This document shows, piece after piece, positions 4,883-9,862 of a DNA stretch of 9,862 bases (its first letter is position 1; every line of letters starts with the position of its first letter). This DNA is from CAG-390 sp045541375 (GTDB lineage: Bacteria; Bacillota; Clostridia; Oscillospirales; CAG-272), in NCBI GenBank assembly GCA_045541375.1, contig JAZQJB010000009.1, positions 1-9,862 of the forward strand, given 5' to 3'. A program made the position numbers and the translations under genes. The notes under the pieces were generated by a model. It made no database searches. It was not told where the DNA came from and saw only the letters and a program-made list of their open reading frames with translations.

Positions 4883-4911
4883 TTGACTTTATGGCTTTAA
4901 AGTGATACAAT
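4883..4911 (+). promoter_or_regulatory. Promoter of the PHP-domain gene
   Basis: TTGACT (4883-4888) and TACAAT (4906-4911) are 17 bp apart, and the -10 is preceded by TGA as an extended -10. The core ATTGAC and GTGATACAAT are shared with the promoter at 3054-3082, so the two transcripts probably respond alike. Confidence 0.75.
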
Positions 4912-4939
4912 AATAAAAAAGCTACATCGGGAGAGCATT

Positions 4940-5968
4940 ATGAAACAGTATCTTTTGCCCGAAAACGGGAATTTCTATAAGGTTAATATGCACAGCCACA
5001 CCAACTACTCGGACGGCGTTCAGTCCCCCGAGGAGTTGAAGGAAATATACAAGGCGCAGGGCTATTCCGCCATTGCCTACACCGAGCACGAGGCGCTTTT
5101 TGATCTGACGCATCTTGACGACGAAGAATTCCTCGCGCTGACGTCTTATGAATACGCGCTCGGAAACAACGCAAATCCCGCGCACTCGTTCTATGAGGGC
5201 AAGCCCACCTGCTTTGCGGACGTCGAGCAGATGCACCTCAATCTCTATGCCAAGGATCCGCACAACGTAAAGCAGATCTGCTTAAATCCCAAATACATCG
5301 GTCAGAAGCAAAAGGATCTCCTCGGTGAGATGAGCTACGTCGGCGAGCCGGATTATCAGAAGACTTGGACTATCGAGTGCATCAACGAGATCATAAAAAC
5401 CGCGCGCGACAACGGCTTCCTCGTTTGCTACAACCACCCGAACTGGTCGATGAATACCTATGAAACGTATTCAAAGCTCGAGAATCTCAATATGCTCGAG
5501 ATCAATAACGGCGCCTCCAACCGCGGCTCGGATATGGACTACACCCCCTACGTCTACGATCAGATGCTTCGCCTCGGCAAGCGCATTTCTTGCGTTGGCG
5601 GCGATGATAACCACGACCGCATCCACTTTTTCAAGGCGTGGACAATGGTCAAAGCAGAGTCGCTCACACACGAAAATATTCTGAACGCCATCGAAAACGG
5701 CGACACATATGCTTCCTCGGGCCCCGAGATCACGGAGCTTTATTATGAGGACGGCAGAGTGTATATCAAGTGCTCCGATGCTGCAGCTATCCACCTTTAT
5801 ACTGCAGGCAGACGCCGCGCCCGCACGCCCGAGATCAAGGACGGCAAGCCGATCACCGAGGCATCCTTCGAGGTCAAGGAAAGCGATTTCTATTTCCGTC
5901 TTACCGTCAAGGACGCGCAGGGTAATTATGCAAATACAAGGGCATATTTCCTTGATGAATTGAAATAA
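4940..5968 (+). CDS. PHP-domain metal-dependent hydrolase
   Basis: The 342-residue product is a stand-alone PHP (polymerase and histidinol phosphatase) domain protein, a fold that uses a cluster of two or three metals to hydrolyse phosphoesters. The expected ligands are in place: HSHTNYSDG (H18, H20, D25), YTEHE (E49, H50), SYEY (E71), NHPNW (H166) and GGDDNHD (D222, D223, H225). After about residue 250 a strand-rich C-terminal part of roughly 90 residues, including IHLYTAGRRRA, suggests an added beta domain. There is no signal peptide, so it is likely cytoplasmic. It is not the DNA polymerase PHP domain or histidinol phosphatase in context. The substrate is unknown; nucleotides, small phosphoesters and sugar phosphates are all possible. 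GGGAG precedes the ATG by six bases. It is transcribed alone. Confidence 0.87.
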   Translation: MKQYLLPENGNFYKVNMHSHTNYSDGVQSPEELKEIYKAQGYSAIAYTEHEALFDLTHLDDEEFLALTSYEYALGNNANPAHSFYEGKPTCFADVEQMHLNLYAKDPHNVKQICLNPKYIGQKQKDLLGEMSYVGEPDYQKTWTIECINEIIKTARDNGFLVCYNHPNWSMNTYETYSKLENLNMLEINNGASNRGSDMDYTPYVYDQMLRLGKRISCVGGDDNHDRIHFFKAWTMVKAESLTHENILNAIENGDTYASSGPEITELYYEDGRVYIKCSDAAAIHLYTAGRRRARTPEIKDGKPITEASFEVKESDFYFRLTVKDAQGNYANTRAYFLDELK

Positions 5969-5973
5969 ATATT

Positions 5974-6003
5974 AAGCCGACACGTTTTTGTGTCGGCTTT
6001 TTT
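5974..6003 (+). terminator. Terminator of the PHP-domain gene
   Basis: A 10-bp stem, AAGCCGACAC (5974-5983) and GTGTCGGCTT (5990-5999), with a six-base loop, is followed by TTTT and lies five bases after the stop codon. Confidence 0.9.
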
Positions 6004-6107
6004 GCTGAAAAATCAACTTGGATGTCGAACAATGATGAATAAATAGTGTCAAAACTTTAGAGCTTTTGAAAGGGATTTGAAAACTCATCTCGATTATCAG
6101 CCTTTCT

Positions 6108-6159
6108 CAACCAAAGTTGAAATTAACTTGATAATTGGTTGAAAATGCTAATATATAAT
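6108..6159 (+). promoter_or_regulatory. Weak promoter and operator-like inverted repeat ahead of the Cys-repeat gene
   Basis: TATAAT (6154-6159) lies inside an AT-run. The best -35 is TTGATA (6128-6133), which fits an overlapping TATATA (6152-6157) at 18 bp better than TATAAT at 20 bp. An interrupted inverted repeat covers the -35: CAACCAA (6108-6114) with TTGGTTG (6135-6141), and inside it AAGTT (6114-6118) with AACTT (6125-6129). This promoter is much weaker than the others in the window, suggesting activator dependence or another sigma factor. Confidence 0.45.
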
Positions 6160-6227
6160 ATATCATGCAAAGTGTCGGTTTTTTAAGATCGAAAACAAAA
6201 GTTGTAAAAGCAAAAGAAAGTCAAGAA

Positions 6228-6252
6228 CCTATCAGAAGATGTTGATAGGAGG
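6228..6252 (+). promoter_or_regulatory. Ribosome binding site partly held in a 5' UTR hairpin
   Basis: CCTATCA (6228-6234) pairs with TGATAGG (6243-6249) around an eight-base loop. The optimal Shine-Dalgarno AGGAGG (6247-6252) starts inside the right arm, so its first three bases are paired when the stem forms. The ATG is six bases further. A stem of seven pairs, partly A-U, could tune translation by temperature, protein binding or ribosome standby. Confidence 0.5.
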
Positions 6253-6258
6253 AGACAA

Positions 6259-8085
6259 ATGGGAACTCGAACAAAAATATTTGTTATAATTCTGTTGGCG
6301 CTTACAGCTTCGATCGGTCTTGTGATGTTGATATCCATTATTCTTGCTCGTAACCAATTTTCAGACGAGGTAATGCTGTTCAAGGACGATACTTCGAACA
6401 GTCCGTTCAGGGATACGGATACTCTTCGGGCAGAGCGGACAGAAGCGCCTGAGGAAACCACAGCAGCTCACGAGTGCACCTTCGAGGTAAGCATAATTGA
6501 ACCCACATGTCAGCACGTGGGTTACAAGGTGTTCAAATGCCAATGCGGAAATTCATATTCCGAGAAGAACGCCGAAAAGGTAGGCCACGCTTACCTTGAA
6601 AATCAAAGAACCCAGCCCACCTGCACAAGCGAGGGCTCGGTTGAATATATGTGCGCCTGCGGCGAGGCATATACCGAGAGCATAGAAAAGCTCCCGCACG
6701 AATATACCTCCACCACAGTCCTTTCTACGTGCACCGAAGAGGGACACATCGACTATACTTGTGCCTGCGGCGAAAGCTACACCGAGATCCTCTCGAAGCT
6801 CGCGCACAAATACGTTGAAGAGACCGTTCTTCCCACCTGCACTGCGGAGGGCAGTCGCATCTATCTCTGCGCTTGCGGAGATACTTATACCGAGGTCTAC
6901 GCGGAAAAGCTGGCTCACTCCTATGCCGAAAGCGAACGCATCGACCCCACCTGCACAAGCGAAGGCCGCGTAAGCTACCTTTGCGCCTGCGGTGAGCTCT
7001 ATACCGAATCTCTGTCTAAACTCAACCACAGCTATAAGCTGAAGACCCGCTCCGCAACCTGCACAGCGGAGGGAGCAAGTACATATACCTGCTCTTGCGG
7101 TGACACTTATACCGTCACCATAAATGCAAAGGGTCACACCTACACCTCAAAGGTCACAAAGCCCACCTGCGTTTCGGGTGGCTACACCACTTACACCTGC
7201 CATTGCGGCGATAGCTACAAGGATAATTACACCCTCGCCATCGATCATAAGTGGTCGAAGTGGATAGTTACCGAGAAGGCTACCACCGTCAAAAAGGGCT
7301 CGCAATACCGCAAGTGCTCCTCCTGCGCAAAGACCGAAACACAGGTCCTCGATAAGAAGCAGGCAGTCGATCTGGCTTCGATCACTCCCGTATCGATGTT
7401 CAGCGGCGTGAATTCCAAGGCAATGAAGGTCATTAATGCCGTTCTCAAGTGCGTGGACGACTATTATGATACCAAGAATAACGACGAGATCTATATTGGC
7501 GAGTTTGAAGTCACATGGATGGACGTTTCGATTGCCGAAACCGCGCTTGCTTTCTATATGGGATCCTATCAAAGCTCTCTCGATTGCACCACGTTCTATC
7601 CCTCTGATGAAAATCACCAGCATCTCTTCGTCGATCTGGCTGTTCTGAGAAAGACAGAAAAGGATCGCCGCATAATGATGGATGAGATCATTGATATTAT
7701 CTCGCTCTTCGAGGCGGGAAGCGATGATCTTCTGATCGAGCAGACCTTCGATTATCTGGCAAGCAGCATCAAATACGACGGCAAGCAGGCAGATGCCACC
7801 GTGGCTCTCAAGAAGGGCAGAGGCAGCTGCAACACCTACCCCGTCCTCTTCAAGATCATGCTCTGTCAGCTTGGCATCGAAAGCGAGATCTGCATAGGCT
7901 ATGCCTATAATGGTCAGTATCACGCTTGGAACCGAGTAATGAGCGGGGGCGGAACATACCGCTATTATGACCTTACCTTCTATATTTCGACCAATTCAAA
8001 CAAATACTATGCCGCTGATTCTCTGAAGCACCACATAGTAACCATCGAGCGATATCTTACATCAAAAGAACTTTCGGGTAAATAA
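6259..8085 (+). CDS. Membrane-anchored His/Cys-repeat protein with transglutaminase-like domain
   Basis: The 608-residue product starts with a signal anchor (hydrophobic 7-30) and a short linker. Residues 71-329 are seven tandem repeats of 36-39 residues, starting at H71, H110, H147, H183, H220, H257 and H293, each of the form HxY...PTCTxEG...Y.C.CG..YTE. A degenerate eighth starts at H330 and lacks the first Cys. After a helical region, residues about 480-590 form a transglutaminase-like papain-fold core with its triad: C524 in RGSCNTYP, H555 in YHAWN and D571 in YYDLTF. The repeats and catalytic part should face outside the membrane. In bacteria such domains act mostly as peptidases or cross-linkers, so cell-wall or surface-protein modification is plausible. 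The substrate is unknown. AGGAGG fixes the start. It is transcribed alone and converges with holA. Confidence 0.87.
   Translation: MGTRTKIFVIILLALTASIGLVMLISIILARNQFSDEVMLFKDDTSNSPFRDTDTLRAERTEAPEETTAAHECTFEVSIIEPTCQHVGYKVFKCQCGNSYSEKNAEKVGHAYLENQRTQPTCTSEGSVEYMCACGEAYTESIEKLPHEYTSTTVLSTCTEEGHIDYTCACGESYTEILSKLAHKYVEETVLPTCTAEGSRIYLCACGDTYTEVYAEKLAHSYAESERIDPTCTSEGRVSYLCACGELYTESLSKLNHSYKLKTRSATCTAEGASTYTCSCGDTYTVTINAKGHTYTSKVTKPTCVSGGYTTYTCHCGDSYKDNYTLAIDHKWSKWIVTEKATTVKKGSQYRKCSSCAKTETQVLDKKQAVDLASITPVSMFSGVNSKAMKVINAVLKCVDDYYDTKNNDEIYIGEFEVTWMDVSIAETALAFYMGSYQSSLDCTTFYPSDENHQHLFVDLAVLRKTEKDRRIMMDEIIDIISLFEAGSDDLLIEQTFDYLASSIKYDGKQADATVALKKGRGSCNTYPVLFKIMLCQLGIESEICIGYAYNGQYHAWNRVMSGGGTYRYYDLTFYISTNSNKYYAADSLKHHIVTIERYLTSKELSGK
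6469..7245 (+). repeat. Seven in-gene tandem repeats encoding His/Cys units
   Basis: Seven units of 108-117 bp encode protein repeats at residues 71-109, 110-146, 147-182, 183-219, 220-256, 257-292 and 293-329. The DNA is similar among units, for example the CACCTGCACAAGCGA segments at 6619 and 6949 and the GCCTGCGGCGA segments near 6655 and 6765, so copy number could change by recombination. Lengths alternate between 36 and 37 residues, the first being 39. Confidence 0.85.
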
Positions 8086-8099
8086 TCAAATAAAAAGAG

Positions 8100-8150
8100 T
8101 CTCCAATGGTAAAGCAGATAGCCTCTATCTGTTTTACCATTGGAGATTTT
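8100..8150. terminator. Bidirectional terminator between convergent genes
   Basis: A 22-bp stem (8100-8121 with 8125-8146) is closed by a CCT loop, with every position paired and one G-U. It is followed by TTTT on the plus strand, and by a T-rich run on the minus strand (the complement of AATAAAAAGAG). It sits 14 bases after the stop of the transglutaminase-like gene and five bases from the stop of holA, so it ends both convergent transcripts. Confidence 0.9.
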
Positions 8151-8151
8151 G

Positions 8152-9174
8152 TCATATTGAGCAAATAAGCTGCTCGATCGGCACGTAGCCTTTGCCGTAG
8201 CCTTTGGTCTGCGCGTCGGCGGCGACACAAAGGTCGAGCGTCTTTTCGAGCGCTTCGGCGCCGATATTCTTCATCGCGGCAATGTATTTCGCCAGCGGAT
8301 AGGGCTTGATGCCCGTCGCGGCGGCAATGTCGTTTTGATTCATACCCGCGGTCTGGCAGGCGAGGATCGTGTTCATGTCGCAAATAACGCGGATAAGCTC
8401 CGCCATAATGCGGACGGGCTCGGCTTTTTCCGCCTTCATTTTGTCAAGAACGGCAAGCGCTGTCGGAATGTTTCGCGCAAGGATTGCGTTTGCGAGCGCA
8501 AAGGAATCGAATTCCTCGGTCGCGCACGCAGCTTCGCGGATGTCTTCGAGCATAACCGCCTTTCTGCCCCGCGCGAGGACGAGATACGAGATCTTGTCGA
8601 TCTCGGAGGCGAGGGTGAACATATCGGTTCCGCAAAAGTCGACAGTCGCGGAGCAGATACGCGCATCGGCATCGACTCCGTTTTCTTTGAAATGTCGCGC
8701 GCACCATCCTGCGAGCTTCCCGGCGGGTACTCGGTCGAATCGAACGCCTTGCGCGAGCTCGCAAAGCTTTTTAAGCTCGGGCGAGATCCTTTTCGGCGTT
8801 CCCGCGTTGATGCCGCCCGAGGGGATCGAGATGATGAGCACGTTGCCCGATCCGCCGTCAAGCGAGCCGAGAATTTCGCAGATAGCATTGATCTCGGCAG
8901 CTCGCAGATCGGTGAAGGCAAGCGAAGCCGTCACGAGCTTGTATTCCCCGAACATAGGGGGCGCGGCGAGCGCGGCGGATATACTCTCGGGAGTAAAATC
9001 CGCCTGCTCGATGCGGATGTAGTCAAACATTTCCGCCTCCGGCGCGACAAGCTCGCTCTTCGCCACCGAGAGCGCGTTCTGCTTGAGGTAATCCTCGTCG
9101 CCGAAGAATATATAAGCCGCGTCGGGCGTTTTGATATTTCGGCGGAACTGCGCCTCGGTGATGATTTCCTTCAT
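8152..9174 (-). CDS. holA: DNA polymerase III subunit delta
   Basis: The 340-residue product matches the delta subunit of the clamp loader, which opens the beta sliding clamp and loads it on primed DNA. Delta landmarks are AAYIFFGDEDYLKQ (about 19-32) in the N-terminal AAA-like domain, the clamp-contact region around SAALAAPPMFGEYKLV, the middle-domain LASEIDKISYL, and the C-terminal collar stretch ANAILARNIPTALAVLDKMKAE with PVRIMAELIRVICDM. Length is normal for HolA. It lies seven bases downstream of the phosphodiesterase gene on the same strand and has no visible Shine-Dalgarno of its own (TAATACTTAA precedes the ATG), so translation is probably coupled. In many Bacillota holA is followed by rpsT for ribosomal protein S20; here a terminator and a convergent gene follow instead. 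Confidence 0.92.
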   Translation of the reverse strand: MKEIITEAQFRRNIKTPDAAYIFFGDEDYLKQNALSVAKSELVAPEAEMFDYIRIEQADFTPESISAALAAPPMFGEYKLVTASLAFTDLRAAEINAICEILGSLDGGSGNVLIISIPSGGINAGTPKRISPELKKLCELAQGVRFDRVPAGKLAGWCARHFKENGVDADARICSATVDFCGTDMFTLASEIDKISYLVLARGRKAVMLEDIREAACATEEFDSFALANAILARNIPTALAVLDKMKAEKAEPVRIMAELIRVICDMNTILACQTAGMNQNDIAAATGIKPYPLAKYIAAMKNIGAEALEKTLDLCVAADAQTKGYGKGYVPIEQLICSI

Positions 9175-9181
9175 TTAAGTA

Positions 9182-9862
9182 TTAGTCGTTAAGGCCGTAA
9201 ACCTCACGCATGAGGTCGGGCTTGTTGGTGATAACTGCGTCGCAGCCAACGTCAGCGAGCCATTTTGCGATCTCGGGATCGTCAACGGTCCAGGGATGAA
9301 CGCGGATGCCCTTTTCGTGGCACTTCTCAACGTAGTTCGGGTAGAGCTTGAGCTGGTCGTGCTTGGGGTGGGATGCAAGCGCGCCGATGTTCTCGGCGTA
9401 GTCCCAGGGCTTGACCATATTGAAGCTGTAGAGGGGAGCTACGAAAGCCTTCGGGTTGACTTCAAGCATACGCTCGAGCTGTGCGTGGTTGAAAGAGGAG
9501 TAGATTACGAGGTCGAGCATACCGGTCTTTTCTGCGAGCGCGTTGAGAGCTGCGGGCATCTTGGGGTCAGCGGACTTGATCTCAACGTTACAAACCATGT
9601 TGTTCTCGCGGCAGAGGTTGAAGAGGTCTTCCATAAGGGGAAGCTTGGTGCCCTTGAAATCGGGGGAGAACTTGCGGCCGAAGTCGAAGTGGAGGAGCTC
9701 CTCGTAGGTGTACTCGGTAACAAGACCCTGACCGTTGGAGGTACGGTCGATCTTTTCGTCATGCAGGGTAACGATCTTGCCGTCAGCGGTGAAGTGAACG
9801 TCGGTTTCGATACCGTCAGCCTTCATTTTAGCAGCGAGCTCGTAAGCGGGCATGGTGTTCTC
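9182..9862 (-). CDS. Glycerophosphodiester phosphodiesterase, N-terminus cut by window edge
   Basis: The visible 226 residues belong to the GDPD family, which hydrolyses glycerophosphodiesters to glycerol-3-phosphate and an alcohol. Numbering from the internal Met whose codon is at 9853-9851, the metal-binding E16 and D18 (GIETDVHFT) and H31 (VTLHDE) are present, followed by RTSNGQG, the VEIK strand, HPWTVDDP and the C-terminal DAVITNKPDLM. The frame stays open to the edge as ENT ahead of that Met, and family members read PENT at this point, so the Met is internal. About 15-25 residues with the first catalytic histidine (the HRG motif) lie outside the window. There is no signal peptide in the visible part. 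It precedes holA by seven bases and likely shares its transcript. Confidence 0.9.
   Translation of the reverse strand, partial: ENTMPAYELAAKMKADGIETDVHFTADGKIVTLHDEKIDRTSNGQGLVTEYTYEELLHFDFGRKFSPDFKGTKLPLMEDLFNLCRENNMVCNVEIKSADPKMPAALNALAEKTGMLDLVIYSSFNHAQLERMLEVNPKAFVAPLYSFNMVKPWDYAENIGALASHPKHDQLKLYPNYVEKCHEKGIRVHPWTVDDPEIAKWLADVGCDAVITNKPDLMREVYGLND

Noticed and set aside
6004..6258. Riboswitch in the 255-bp leader of the Cys-repeat gene
   Set aside because: I could not find the conserved core of any riboswitch family, and the only clear stem is the short one near the ribosome binding site.
6553..7137. 194-codon minus-strand frame opposite the His/Cys repeats
   Set aside because: It is a repetitive shadow of the tandem repeats; its own periodicity is explained by the plus-strand protein.
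7147..7923. 258-codon minus-strand frame opposite the transglutaminase-like domain
   Set aside because: The plus strand encodes an intact catalytic triad in a conserved context. The minus frame has no fold signature or ribosome binding site.
8335..9192. 285-codon open frame on the plus strand opposite holA
   Set aside because: holA is unmistakable on the other strand. The plus frame is Arg-rich, has no family features or binding site, and runs through the end of the phosphodiesterase gene.

Overview
The window looks like chromosomal DNA of a low-to-mid GC Bacillota of the class Clostridia, probably an uncultured gut lineage. The reasons are strong AGGAGG-type ribosome binding sites, sigma-A-like TTGACA/TATAAT promoters, U-tract hairpin terminators after most genes, and family choices typical of Clostridia: a stand-alone small SLOG protein, a zinc-ribbon plus beta-propeller membrane protein, and a cysteine-repeat transglutaminase. 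No taxon can be fixed from the sequence alone. I found no rRNA, tRNA, CRISPR array, transposase or integrase.

Layout. (1) Positions 1-1456 are an AT-rich accessory segment: a SLOG-family gene on the minus strand (302-739) diverges from two small regulator genes, a ribbon-helix-helix protein (886-1074) and an XRE-type helix-turn-helix protein (1085-1333). It is bracketed by two direct copies of an intergenic repeat (1-145 and 1341-1456), the first with a four-unit 7-bp tandem repeat and followed by a run of hairpins. (2) Positions 1521-2957 hold a tightly coupled pair, a two-TM SPFH/Band-7 membrane protein and a ribbon-helix-helix protein, behind a promoter rich in operator-like symmetry. (3) Positions 3034-4871 hold a single-gene unit for a zinc-ribbon/TM/beta-propeller protein. 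(4) Positions 4883-6003 hold a single-gene unit for a PHP-domain metal-dependent hydrolase. (5) Positions 6108-8146 hold a membrane-anchored protein with seven and a half His/Cys repeats and a C-terminal transglutaminase-like domain. (6) On the minus strand, converging on region 5, lie a glycerophosphodiester phosphodiesterase (its N-terminus is beyond the right edge) and holA, DNA polymerase III delta.

How they fit together. Three consecutive units (SPFH, zinc-ribbon/propeller, Cys-repeat/transglutaminase) encode membrane-anchored proteins, and the zinc-ribbon/propeller and PHP genes share near-identical promoter architecture. Each has its own promoter and terminator, so a common cell-envelope role is inference only. 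The two ribbon-helix-helix genes each lie downstream of an inverted repeat overlapping their own promoter, which suggests autoregulation. The points most worth following are the SPFH/RHH pair with its operator-like promoter, the repeat-bracketed SLOG/RHH/XRE cassette, and the His/Cys repeat array joined to an intact Cys-His-Asp triad.
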